A stretch of DNA of 64,000 nucleotides from an uncultured Eubacteriales bacterium (GCA_902761755.1 CACWLP010000006.1:58431-122430); one strand, 5' to 3'; shown: positions 27,863-35,879, counted from the first letter of the stretch. Program-made: numbers and translations. The notes: generated by a model not told the origin, from the sequence alone.

Positions 27863-28744
27863 TTGAAAAGCTTTTCCATTTTTACAGATTCTTCTTCCAA
27901 TCTCACGCAGGATCTGGCCGAAGAAAACGATATTGCGATCATCCCCTTTCATTGCTATCCCGACGAGCATACCGAGATGGCCTGTTATGAGCCGGGAAAG
28001 CCCTTCGACGGCCATGCGTTTTACGAAGCCCTGCGCAAATCCGGCCCCATCCGCACCTCCATGGTGAATTCTTTCCAGTTCACCCAGGCGTTCGAGCCGG
28101 TGCTGAAGGCCGGGCAGGATATCCTGTATTTCGCCATGTCCAGCGGCATCAGCGGCACCTGCGCCGCCGCGGTCCAGGCCGCCGAAGCGCTCCAGAAAAA
28201 ATATCCCGACAGGACCGTCAAGGTGGTGGATACCATCGCCGCTTCCTTGGGCGAAGGCATCTTCCCCCTGAAAGCCGCCGGGATGCGGCGGGAAGGCGCG
28301 TCCCTGCAGGAATGCTTCGACTGGGCGGAATATCATAAGCGCCGCCTGTGCCAGTATTTCACGGTGGACGATTTATCCTACCTGCACAAGGGCGGACGCA
28401 TCTCCGTCCTCACCGCCCGGATCGGCGCCATCGCCAACATCAAGCCCATCCTGAAGGGCGATTCCGAAGGCAGGATCGTCAGCTGCGGAAAAGCCATCGG
28501 GCGGAAAAAATCCCTCCAGGCCCTGGCCGCCCTGTTTGCCAAGGAAGCCGTGTACGATCCCGACGAGATCGTGGCCATCTCCCACAGCGACAGCGAAGCG
28601 GACGCCAATTATCTGGCCGATCTGCTGCGGAAATCCCGGGATTTCAAGGACATCCTGATCCGCTGTTACGAGCCCTGCACCGGCTCCCACGCCGGGCCGG
28701 GCGCGGTGGCGCTGTTCTTCTTCGCCCCCGAACAGATCAAATAA
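27863..28744 (+). CDS. DegV family fatty-acid-binding protein (first copy)
   Basis: 293 aa from a TTG at 27863, with AAGGAG about 9 nt upstream. An upstream ATG at 27836 in the same frame has no ribosome site. The DegV fold is clear: IFTDSSSNLTQDLAEEN, SMVNSFQFTQAFEPVLKAGQDILYFAMSSGISGTCAAAVQAAE, VVDTIAASLGEG, LSYLHKGGRIS and a C-terminal CTGSHAGPGAVALFFF. DegV/FakB proteins bind a fatty acid for the FakA kinase. FakA is not in the window. A second DegV is at 59762-60604. Confidence 0.92.
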   Translation: MKSFSIFTDSSSNLTQDLAEENDIAIIPFHCYPDEHTEMACYEPGKPFDGHAFYEALRKSGPIRTSMVNSFQFTQAFEPVLKAGQDILYFAMSSGISGTCAAAVQAAEALQKKYPDRTVKVVDTIAASLGEGIFPLKAAGMRREGASLQECFDWAEYHKRRLCQYFTVDDLSYLHKGGRISVLTARIGAIANIKPILKGDSEGRIVSCGKAIGRKKSLQALAALFAKEAVYDPDEIVAISHSDSEADANYLADLLRKSRDFKDILIRCYEPCTGSHAGPGAVALFFFAPEQIK

Positions 28745-28763
28745 CCCCCCTTTGATCCCATCA

Positions 28764-28786
28764 TGCAGGCCGGGCCTGCATTTTTT
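28764..28786 (+). terminator. Terminator of degV gene 1
   Basis: Stem TGCAGGC/GCCTGCA with a short loop, followed by TTTTTT. Confidence 0.85.
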
Positions 28787-29047
28787 ATTGCAGATACAGG
28801 AACATGTATTCCCTTTTCCGTTTCTTTTCTTTGCCGCTTCCTGTCGATCCCCGTCCTCTCCCCTGTCGAATTCCAGCGAAGCAACGGTAGATCACCCGCT
28901 TTTCATTCTTTTGGTATTCATTTTATTGTATTTTCAATTCTTTTCGTTATAATTGTAATCGTTCTGTTCAAGCACACCGCGGATGCTGGAGAACGGTGCC
29001 GGGATCTGCCCCAGCCCGAGCCGAAAAATCGAAAGGAAGCGAATCCC
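28787..29047 (+). promoter_or_regulatory. spo0A upstream region with promoter and possible 0A box
   Basis: This gap holds no gene. TTGTAT (28926-28931), 16 bp, TATAAT (28948-28953) is a plausible vegetative promoter. TGTCGAA at 28864-28870 equals the core of the Spo0A-binding box known from Bacillus, consistent with autoregulation. A 7-bp match can arise by chance. GAAAGGAAG is the ribosome site. Confidence 0.5.
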
Positions 29048-29818
29048 ATGAATAAAATCCGGGTATTGATCGTAGACGACAATGAAGAATTACGGCTGAC
29101 CATGGCGCAATACCTGCGTCAGCAGCAGGAGATCGACGTAGTGGGCGAAGCGTCCAACGGCATGGACGCGCTCAAACAGGTGCGGGAAAAGAAAGCGGAC
29201 GTGATGCTGCTGGATATGATCATGCCGGCCCTGGATGGGTTCGGGGTGCTGACGCAGCTGCAGCGCCTCAGCGCCGATCAGCGGCCTTACGTCATTGCAG
29301 TCACAGCTCTGGGCCGGGATGATTTCATCCGCCGCGCGGTGGATCTGGGCGCGGTATACTACATGATCAAGCCCATCGACCTGCCCGTTTTGCTCGACAG
29401 AATCCGGGAGGTCGCCCGGGGCGGCCTGCCGGACAGCCCGCCGTCTGCTGCGCTGGGCGGTCCCGCCCTTTCCCTGGACGACCGGCTCAGCAACCTGTTC
29501 CTGGGCATGGGCATCCCCGCCCACATCAAAGGCTATCAGTATCTGCGGGAGGCCATCAAGCAGGTGATCGCCAACCCCGGCATGATCAACGGGATCACCA
29601 AGGAGCTTTACCCCGCCATCGCCCACCGCTTCGGCACTTCCTCCAGCAAGGTGGAGCGCGCCATCCGCCACGCCATCGAGGTCGCCTGGAGCCGCGGACG
29701 GGTGGACACGCTGAACAAGGCTTTCGGCTGCAGCGTCGCCCAGCCGGACGATAAGCCCACCAACGGCGAATTCATCGCCCTGATGGCGGATAAGCTGTCC
29801 CTGGAGCGCAGCGCGTGA
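29048..29818 (+). CDS. spo0A: Sporulation master response regulator Spo0A
   Basis: 256 aa from ATG 29048. The N-terminal receiver has acidic residues Asp10/Asp11, phospho-acceptor Asp56 (VMLLDMIMPALDG) and Lys in MIKPIDL. A linker leads to the Spo0A C-terminal DNA-binding domain with the family hallmark GMGIPAHIKGYQYLREAIKQV...KELYPAIAHRFGTSSSKVERAIRHAIEVAW. When phosphorylated it starts sporulation and controls stationary-phase genes. The stand-alone context (its usual neighbour spoIVB is absent) differs from Bacillus, where spoIVB precedes it. Confidence 0.97.
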   Translation: MNKIRVLIVDDNEELRLTMAQYLRQQQEIDVVGEASNGMDALKQVREKKADVMLLDMIMPALDGFGVLTQLQRLSADQRPYVIAVTALGRDDFIRRAVDLGAVYYMIKPIDLPVLLDRIREVARGGLPDSPPSAALGGPALSLDDRLSNLFLGMGIPAHIKGYQYLREAIKQVIANPGMINGITKELYPAIAHRFGTSSSKVERAIRHAIEVAWSRGRVDTLNKAFGCSVAQPDDKPTNGEFIALMADKLSLERSA

Positions 29819-29838
29819 CCCTCCTCACCATACAAACA

Positions 29839-29870
29839 AAACCGCCGTCCCGGAAAAGTAACGGCGGTTT
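29839..29870. terminator. Terminator copy 1 (spo0A side) of duplicated terminator pair B
   Basis: Stem AAACCGCCGT (29839-29848) with ACGGCGGTTT (29861-29870), 12-nt loop. 30 of 32 bases equal those at 30121-30152; both differences are in the loop. Confidence 0.85.
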
Positions 29871-30120
29871 CAGACTATCGACAAAGTGCCTTAGGGTAGT
29901 ATGAAGGGGCCGCAGCCCCTTCATCAACCATCCGCAGGACCGGGTTCGCCGGTCCGAGGAGCGGTCCTTGACCGCTTCCTCTATCAATTTATGGCCGTAA
30001 AAAGAGCATCTCCGGGCATACTTGCTCGGAGATGCTTTTTTTACAATAAATTGATGTGTCGAAGGAAAGGACGGTTTTTCGGCCTTTCCTTCGCAGGGTG
30101 TCGACTTTGTCGACACCCTG
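29871..30120. repeat. Multi-hairpin element B, opposite orientation to A, between two near-identical terminators
   Basis: 250 bp in the gap between convergent spo0A and the 81-aa gene; no other gene lies in 29819-30166. It is an inverted homologue of element A: TCGACAAAGT end (about 29878-29887), TGAAGGGGC hairpin (29902-29923), the ATCCGCA-hairpin-GAGGA block (29929-29962) and a terminal perfect 12-bp hairpin with TTT loop (30094-30120), the reverse complement of A's first hairpin. The centre differs: a GAGCATCTCCG/CGGAGATGCT hairpin with a T run (about 30003-30042), bracketed by ATCAATTTAT/ATAAATTGAT, and a GAAGGAAAGG/CCTTTCCTTC hairpin (about 30061-30092). Confidence 0.85.
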
Positions 30121-30152
30121 AAACCGCCGTCCCGGAAACGGAACGGCGGTTT
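30121..30152. terminator. Terminator copy 2 of duplicated terminator pair B
   Basis: AAACCGCCGT (30121-30130) pairs with ACGGCGGTTT (30143-30152). It serves the leftward two-gene unit that ends at 30167 and lies 282 bp from copy 1. Confidence 0.85.
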
Positions 30153-30166
30153 TCTTATTTTTCTGC

Positions 30167-30412
30167 TTATTTGCCCAGGCCCAGGAATTTCTTGATCTTA
30201 TCCAGCAATCCGCCCTTCTTCGTCAGATCGCCCAGATTCAGCTTGCTCATGACCAGCTTGATGATGCTCTGCACGATATTGTCATCCAGCTTGATGCCCA
30301 GCAGGTCGGTGACGGTCTTGGTAGGATCGGATTTGAACTTGGAGATCATTTCATTGTTGCCGGTGAGCTTGGATACCACTTGCTCCGCATATTTGCTGAT
30401 ATCTTCGGACAT
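30167..30412 (-). CDS. 81-aa small protein with Gly-Gly and cationic amphipathic C-terminus
   Basis: The ATG at 30412 overlaps the stop of the DUF1508 gene by one base (TAATG). The N-terminal 60 residues are helical and charged (MSEDISKYAEQVVSKLTGNNEMISKFKSDPTK...). ISKFKSDPTKTVTDLLGI loosely recalls NHLP/Nif11-type leader sequences. Then TKKGG (Gly67-Gly68) precedes LLDKIKKFLGLGK, a short basic amphipathic helix. This could be a leader-plus-peptide precursor, a small structural protein or neither. No exporter or modification gene is adjacent. Family not recognised. Confidence 0.65.
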   Translation of the reverse strand: MSEDISKYAEQVVSKLTGNNEMISKFKSDPTKTVTDLLGIKLDDNIVQSIIKLVMSKLNLGDLTKKGGLLDKIKKFLGLGK

Positions 30413-30789
30413 TATTTCTGCTCCTCCATTTCTTCCTTGGATTCAGACGCGTTCTTCCGGACGGATTCGATGCCGTTCAGGCAGCTCTTCAGGGCGGTAT
30501 ACCCTTCGGACGCGCAAATGTTCTGCCCGTTCTTCGCCTTCAGGCGGAAGCGGAATTCCCCGGCATTGTCCGTATACACTTCAAATTTCGGATGCTTCTG
30601 CACCTGGTAGCCTTCTTTTGTCTGGTCCTCCAAATTGGCGGCAGAGGCATTCCTGCGCACGGAATCAATGCCGGCCCGGCAGGTCTTGAGGCTCTTATAC
30701 ATCTGGGACGTGGCGATGGTTTCGCCGTTTCCCGCTTTCAGGCGGAAGCTGTATTTTCCGTTCTTTTCCCGAATGGTAAACTTGCCCAT
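30412..30789 (-). CDS. Tandem DUF1508 (YegP-like) protein
   Basis: 125 aa from ATG 30789 with GGGAG upstream. Two repeats of the 50-60-residue DUF1508 fold: GKFTIREKNGKYSFRLKAGNGETIATSQMYKSLKTCRAGIDSVRRNA and PKFEVYTDNAGEFRFRLKAKNGQNICASEGYTALKSCLNGIESVRKNA. YegP-type proteins are small, cytoplasmic and of unclear function, sometimes linked to stress. It is coupled to the 81-aa gene through overlapping stop and start codons. Confidence 0.88.
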   Translation of the reverse strand: MGKFTIREKNGKYSFRLKAGNGETIATSQMYKSLKTCRAGIDSVRRNASAANLEDQTKEGYQVQKHPKFEVYTDNAGEFRFRLKAKNGQNICASEGYTALKSCLNGIESVRKNASESKEEMEEQK

Positions 30790-30811
30790 GTGATAACGCT
30801 CCCTTCGTTTT

Positions 30812-30845
30812 TTTATATTGTAACAATGTTTCGCCAAAAATTCAA
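30812..30845 (-). promoter_or_regulatory. Promoter of the DUF1508/81-aa operon
   Basis: On the minus strand TTGAAT, 17 bp, TACAAT, immediately upstream of the GGGAG ribosome site. Confidence 0.65.
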
Positions 30846-30941
30846 TAATATTTCCAAATTTTTATCAAAAAATACATGCCGCCAGCATTTCCCCCGGCCT
30901 TTTTTCTCTCCTGATTTTACAGTTTCCGCGTGTCCTCCGCA

Positions 30942-30970
30942 TTGACAATCCGGGTGGATTGGATTATGAT
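30942..30970 (+). promoter_or_regulatory. Promoter of the SdrD-B-like protein gene
   Basis: TTGACA (30942-30947), 17 bp, TATGAT (30965-30970); TGGAGG follows before the ATG at 31006. Confidence 0.8.
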
Positions 30971-31005
30971 GGAATATGGAATTTTGTGATCTGGAGGCTG
31001 TCTGT

Positions 31006-34000
31006 ATGCGTACGCTGCTTCGGAACGGGCTGATCTTTTTTCTGCTGATCCTCGCGCTGCTTCCACTTGCCGTGCTTTCCGCTTCCGCGGAGGGAACCGG
31101 CCGGGTGGAAGGCACCGTCTGGCTGGACCGGACGCTGGACGGGCTGTTCGTTAACGAACGGGGCATCGAAGACGTCAGGCTGACGCTGCAAAAAAGCACC
31201 GGAGGAGAAAAGCCCGCCATTGCCGGCAATAAATCCACCAACAAGGACGGATTTTATTTCTTCGACGGCCTGGAGGACGGCGAATACCGCCTGGTGATCG
31301 AGCTGCCCAAAGACTGCAGCTTCACCATTCACGGCCTGGACAGCCAGGCCCTGCCCGCCCAGGGCCGCTACAGCTACACCGATTATTTCACCGTTTCCGG
31401 CGGAAAGGTGCAGACGGTCAACGTGGGCGCCACCTTCGGCCGCTGCTCCGCCTCCTTTATCGCATTTGAAGACGAAAACCTGAACTCCGGCCGCATGTCC
31501 AGCGAAGCGCTGATCCGCAACGTCGGGGTGGAATTGATCTATCCCTTCGACGGGCGGGAATACGTGGTGGCCACCGCCGTCACGGACAAGCAGGGCCAGG
31601 CGGTGTTCCTGGAACTCACCCCCAACGTCACCTATTTCGTCCGGGCCTCCCTGCCCGAAAACCTGGTGATCGGCCCCATGGGCGAAAAGATCAGCACCTA
31701 CTATAACTGCTTCCATCCCGATGAAGCGGGCGGCGGCTATTCCGATCCCTTCGTCCTGCGGCCCCGGGAATCCATCGGTATGGGCATCGGCCTGGTGCGC
31801 ACCGGTTCCCTGACCGGCACCGCCTGGTACGATGAAAACAACAACGGCCTCTGGGACGCTCAGGAGCGCGGCCTCACCGAAGCGGCGATCACCCTCCGGT
31901 CCGATTCCCTTGGCCTGAGCAGAAAAACCCAGCCCGACGCTGCCGGCAATTATTCGTTTACCGGCCTGCAGCCCGGGGATTACAAGCTGGAATTCGTCCT
32001 TCCCGAAGGCATGATCTTCACCTACCCCGGCGAATCCCTCCTGTCCGACATCGCTTCCAAAGGCAGCTTCGGCGTATCGGTGCTGGTGGACGTCACCACC
32101 CCCGTTTCCCAGGTGGGCGCCATGCCCGCCTGCACGCTGGACCTGGCCCTTTATGAAGACAAGAACCTGAACGGCGCCTGGGACGAGGGCGAGCCCGGTC
32201 TTCCCGGCGCTTCCGTTACCGCCAGTCAGGCGGGCAAAGCGGTGGAAAACCTGATCTCCGATCCGGACGGCAAGGTGCACTTCAACGCCCTGCGGGGCGG
32301 GGACGCCGTGATTTCTCTTTCCCTTCCCGACGGCTTCCTGCTGACGCCGGATGAGAGCGCCCTCTTTGCGTTCACCGGCGCCCAGAGCACCGCCGACGCC
32401 ACCGTGACGCTGAGCAGCACGGAGGAGCTCCCCCTGCTCTCCGCCGCCGTCACCCAGGCCGCCGCCATCCGCGGCATCCTGTTTGAAGATCCCGTCAACC
32501 TGGGGCTGTATCAGGAGGATTATCCCCTCCTGTCCGGTTTCACGGTGCAGGCCGTGGATGAAGACGGCACCGTGGCAGCCTCCGCTTCCACGGAGGACGG
32601 CGCGTACACCCTCTATCCCCTGCTCCCGGGCTTCTATACCGTCCGGTTCCTCCTCAACGACCCGTACGTGGCCGCGCCTTATGCCGCGGACGAAGCCCCG
32701 ACCGGCAGCAGCGTCATGACCCAGACCCCCGAATACGGGGAAACCGATCCCCTCTCCCTGGACCCCGGCCAGCTGGTGTCCGATGTGAACGGCGCGGTGT
32801 TCCGGGCCGGCACGGTGGACGGCGTGGTGGCCCTGGAGGGGGCCGAGGGCGGCCTCAGCGGCGTCACGGTGACGCTGCTGGATACGTCGGGCCAGAGCGT
32901 GTCTGATTTCTCCTACGGCGTTACGGACGATTCCGGCGCGTTCCTGATCAAGGGCGTGCTGCCCGGCACCTATCAGCTTTCCTACGCCCTGCCCGAAAAC
33001 GGCGCGTTCACCCAGCCCATGACCGAAGAAATGACCTGCCTGAGCGATTCCTTCACCGCGGAAAGCGGATCCGAGATCCATATGCCGGAGCTGCGGGGCG
33101 TCTATACGTCCGAGCTGTCCGGCCCCGTCCTTTCCGACGTGGAGGAGCCCATTCCCGTCCGCCTGACGCTCACCTCCCAGGCCACGGGCGAAACGCTTCA
33201 GCAGGAAGTGCACGGCGGAGAAAGCTATCGCTTCGCGCACCTGCGCCCCGGCGTGTACACCGTGCAGGCGGAGCTTCCGGAAGGCATGGTGTTCGGCGAA
33301 AGCGTGGAGGGGCTGTTCTCCATGATCCCCGACCGCACCGCCTCCATGGAACTGGATTTCCCCATGGGCGTAAACCGCCTGAACGCCGGGCTGCGCGCCG
33401 CCGTTCCGGTGGATCTGCGCGGCGTGGTTTATCTGGACGCCGACAGCTCCGCCACCCTGGACGACGACGAATCCGGCGCGGAGGGCCGCACGCTGTATCT
33501 GAGCGGCCACGATCTTTCCTTCACCCAGACCACCGACGGCGAAGGCCGCTTTGCCTTTGAGCAGCTGCCTCCCGGCGAATATACCCTGTCCGTCCCGCTG
33601 GAGGATAACGAGATCCTGGTGGGCGTCTCCCACCAGGCGGATCAGTCCTGGGCTCTGTCCGTGCAGGCGGAAGCCGGGACGAATCTGGAGATCCCCCTGC
33701 TGCAGTACGCAAGGGTGGAGGGCGCCGTATGGAACATGGACAGCAGCCTCGCTCAGGTGGGCGGCATCTCCGTGGTGCTGTCCGACGGCAGCGGCACCAA
33801 GTTAGACGTCCAGGAAACGGATGAAACCGGCGCTTTCGCTTTTGACGGCCTGCTGCCCGGCAGTTACTCCCTCTCCGCCAAGCTGCCGGAGGGATACCTC
33901 TTCGCCCGCAGCCAGGACGCCGTCGCCCGGGCCAGCTTCGTTCAAAGCCAGCCCGACGGGTCCAGCGTGTCCCTTCCCTTTGACGTGGCCATGGGCGACA

Positions 34001-34455
34001 CCGTCACCGGCACGGACATCGGCATGGGCGCCATGGGCCAGCTGGGCGACCGGGCCTGGCTGGACGAAAACGGGAACGGCCTGCAGGATCTGGGCGAGCC
34101 AGACATGCCCGGCATCGTGATCGAGCTGTATCAGCACGGCGAATTCGCCGCCTCCGCCGTTACGGACGTATACGGGCGCTACCTGTTCACCGATCTGTAT
34201 CCCGGCGAATACGAAATGCGCGTCACGTTGCACAAAGAGCTCAAGCCCACCGTGCAGAATGCCGACTTCCCCCTGCTCAACAGCGTGCTGCCCCAGCAGG
34301 CGGGCGAAACCGTCACCGTGCAGGGCGTCGTGGTGCCCAGCGGCAGCCATAACCTGCACTGCGATCTGGGCTTCCAGCTGGTGAAGAAGGGCGTCTATCC
34401 CGCCGCCATGGATACCATCCCCGTAAAAGACTGGCGGCCGTACAGCGAACGCTGA
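31006..34455 (+). CDS. Large secreted SdrD B-like (prealbumin-fold) repeat protein
   Basis: 1149 aa from ATG 31006. Signal peptide MRTLLRNG... ending ASAEG. At least eight Cna_B/SdrD_B-like modules follow, each starting GTVWLDRT/GTAWYDENNNGLWDAQERGL/GDRAWLDENGNGLQDLGEPDMPG and closing with Y.F..L.PG.Y.L...LP.. . Several have the DxNxNGxxD calcium-loop pattern. There is no LPXTG, no membrane anchor and no recognised wall-binding module at the C-terminus (it ends MDTIPVKDWRPYSER), so it is probably released or held by partners. Adhesion or surface scaffolding is likely by family. It is followed 17 bp later by the ComEA-like gene. Confidence 0.9.
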   Translation: MRTLLRNGLIFFLLILALLPLAVLSASAEGTGRVEGTVWLDRTLDGLFVNERGIEDVRLTLQKSTGGEKPAIAGNKSTNKDGFYFFDGLEDGEYRLVIELPKDCSFTIHGLDSQALPAQGRYSYTDYFTVSGGKVQTVNVGATFGRCSASFIAFEDENLNSGRMSSEALIRNVGVELIYPFDGREYVVATAVTDKQGQAVFLELTPNVTYFVRASLPENLVIGPMGEKISTYYNCFHPDEAGGGYSDPFVLRPRESIGMGIGLVRTGSLTGTAWYDENNNGLWDAQERGLTEAAITLRSDSLGLSRKTQPDAAGNYSFTGLQPGDYKLEFVLPEGMIFTYPGESLLSDIASKGSFGVSVLVDVTTPVSQVGAMPACTLDLALYEDKNLNGAWDEGEPGLPGASVTASQAGKAVENLISDPDGKVHFNALRGGDAVISLSLPDGFLLTPDESALFAFTGAQSTADATVTLSSTEELPLLSAAVTQAAAIRGILFEDPVNLGLYQEDYPLLSGFTVQAVDEDGTVAASASTEDGAYTLYPLLPGFYTVRFLLNDPYVAAPYAADEAPTGSSVMTQTPEYGETDPLSLDPGQLVSDVNGAVFRAGTVDGVVALEGAEGGLSGVTVTLLDTSGQSVSDFSYGVTDDSGAFLIKGVLPGTYQLSYALPENGAFTQPMTEEMTCLSDSFTAESGSEIHMPELRGVYTSELSGPVLSDVEEPIPVRLTLTSQATGETLQQEVHGGESYRFAHLRPGVYTVQAELPEGMVFGESVEGLFSMIPDRTASMELDFPMGVNRLNAGLRAAVPVDLRGVVYLDADSSATLDDDESGAEGRTLYLSGHDLSFTQTTDGEGRFAFEQLPPGEYTLSVPLEDNEILVGVSHQADQSWALSVQAEAGTNLEIPLLQYARVEGAVWNMDSSLAQVGGISVVLSDGSGTKLDVQETDETGAFAFDGLLPGSYSLSAKLPEGYLFARSQDAVARASFVQSQPDGSSVSLPFDVAMGDTVTGTDIGMGAMGQLGDRAWLDENGNGLQDLGEPDMPGIVIELYQHGEFAASAVTDVYGRYLFTDLYPGEYEMRVTLHKELKPTVQNADFPLLNSVLPQQAGETVTVQGVVVPSGSHNLHCDLGFQLVKKGVYPAAMDTIPVKDWRPYSER

Positions 34456-34472
34456 CGAAAAGCCAGACGGCG

Positions 34473-34874
34473 ATGGCAGCCGAATCGATCAAAACGGAAA
34501 AGCAGCAGGCGCGCTCCCTGTGGGGAACACGCCTGCTTTTATTGCTCTGCGCGGTTTTTCTGGGCGCGGCGGCCGGGTATTGCGGGATCGAGTATCTGCT
34601 TTCCCTCCGCAGGCCCGTTTCCGTCCTTTCCGCGGAGCCCGCCCGGGCGTTGCCGGCAAATCCGGAGGAAACGCCCCGGATGAACGTGAACGAAGCCGGG
34701 GTCCCGGAACTGCAGCAGGCCCGGGGCATCGGCCCCGCCCTGGCCCAGGCCATCGTGGATTACCGGGAAAAATTGGGCGGCTTCTATTACCTGGAAGAGC
34801 TCATGGACGTGAGCGGCATCGGAAGCGAGCGCTTCTCTGCCCTCAGGGAGCTGTTTTCCTGCCCGGAGGAATGA
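34473..34874 (+). CDS. ComEA-like helix-hairpin-helix DNA-binding membrane protein
   Basis: 133 aa. A short basic N-terminus and one membrane helix (TRLLLLLCAVFLGAAAGYCG) anchor it; a linker leads to a ComEA-type HhH domain (MNVNEAGVPELQQARGIGPALAQAIVDYREKLGGFYYLEELMDVSGIGSERFSALRELF). In competent bacteria such a protein binds incoming DNA for ComEC, which is at 37623-39911. The SLBB domain of longer ComEAs is absent. The ribosome site is weak, and the 3' end overlaps the ParB gene on the other strand by 32 bp. Confidence 0.82.
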   Translation: MAAESIKTEKQQARSLWGTRLLLLLCAVFLGAAAGYCGIEYLLSLRRPVSVLSAEPARALPANPEETPRMNVNEAGVPELQQARGIGPALAQAIVDYREKLGGFYYLEELMDVSGIGSERFSALRELFSCPEE

Positions 34875-35676
34875 GGCTTTTCTTGATCCGGATTTTCATT
34901 TCGGTCCATTCCCCGTCCTCCCGGATCTCCAGAACAGCGTTCATTCCGGTGTCCTGCATCTGCCTGACCACGCTTTTGACGGCGTTCACATAGAGCCGCG
35001 GATCCCTTGCCAGGGAGATCACCTTCCTTTCGGGCGGCGGCACGGGAAGCCTTTTCTGCATTCGCATGACCAGCGCTTCCGTTTCCCGGACGGTCAGATG
35101 CTGCTGCGCCGCCAGCTGCGCAGCCCTTGCCCGGGCTGGCCCGTCCGGCAGGGAGAGCAGCGCCCGCGCGTGGCGTTCGCTCAATCCCTCTTCAAACAGA
35201 TACCGGCGGATTTCCGGGGACAGGCGCAGCAGCCGCAGTTTATTGGCCACGCCGGATGGGCTTCTGCCGATGCGCCGGGCCAGAGCGTCCTGGGTCATGC
35301 CCCTTTTGATCAGATCGGCGTAGGCCTCCGCCTCTTCAAAATAATGCAGGTTTTCCCTCTGCAGGTTTTCGATCAGCGCCATTTCGGCGCTTTCTTTGTC
35401 TGTGGCGGGCAGGATGAAAGCGTCGATATGGGTGCATCCCAGGATCTGGCAGGCCCGGAAGCGCCTTTCTCCCATGATGATCTCATATCCGCCCTCCGTT
35501 TCCCGTACGGTAATGGGCTGCAGCAGCCCGTGCTGCCGGATGGAGGATGCCAATTCCAGCAGCGCCATTTCCCCGAATTCCTTCCGGGGCTGACCGGGAT
35601 TGGGCCGGATCCTGTCCATCTCCAGCGAGCATACCGCCCGCCCCGGCGTTTCCCGCGTCTCCTTCAGTACGCTCAT
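34843..35676 (-). CDS. ParB/RepB/Spo0J family protein, probably Noc
   Basis: 277 aa from ATG 35676, with AAGGAGG upstream. ParB N-domain has MDRIRPNPGQPRKEF and MGERRFRACQILG; the HTH is MTQDALARRIGRSPSGVANKLRLLRLSPEIRRYLFEEGLSERHARALLSLP. Basic C-terminal tail. The rsmG-ParB order matches the noc locus of Bacillus, so a nucleoid-occlusion role is more likely than chromosome partition, but no ParA is adjacent to help decide. A parS/NBS site cannot be confirmed by eye. Confidence 0.85.
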   Translation of the reverse strand: MSVLKETRETPGRAVCSLEMDRIRPNPGQPRKEFGEMALLELASSIRQHGLLQPITVRETEGGYEIIMGERRFRACQILGCTHIDAFILPATDKESAEMALIENLQRENLHYFEEAEAYADLIKRGMTQDALARRIGRSPSGVANKLRLLRLSPEIRRYLFEEGLSERHARALLSLPDGPARARAAQLAAQQHLTVRETEALVMRMQKRLPVPPPERKVISLARDPRLYVNAVKSVVRQMQDTGMNAVLEIREDGEWTEMKIRIKKSLIPPGRKTAP

Positions 35677-35802
35677 TCTTTTTCCTCCTTGGCAGCTCTG
35701 TCCATCCTGCGAATCGAGCGCGGCCCGTCTTCCCTTGCGCCCTCCCCCAGGCATCCGGGCAGGCGCGCCGCGCTCTTGCCTTTCCACTTCTGCGTACAGA
35801 AA

Positions 35803-35842
35803 GAAACCTCCTGCCGCGTTCCTCTGCGCGTCAGGAGGTTTC
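35803..35842 (-). terminator. Terminator of the walJ-rsmG operon
   Basis: A perfect 11-bp stem (35803-35813 with 35832-35842) followed on the minus strand by TTTCTGT. It lies between rsmG and the ParB gene, so these are separate units. The rest of 35677-35802 shows no gene. Confidence 0.8.
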
Positions 35843-35879
35843 ATATGCCGTGATTCGCGGTTTTTTTCTCGTTTCACTG

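Noticed and set aside
30964-33633. An 889-codon open frame on the minus strand
   Set aside because: Antisense shadow of the SdrD-B-like gene; low-complexity translation with no domains.
34380-34455. LPXTG wall anchor at the end of the SdrD-B-like protein
   Set aside because: The C-terminus has no LPXTG, hydrophobic span or basic tail.
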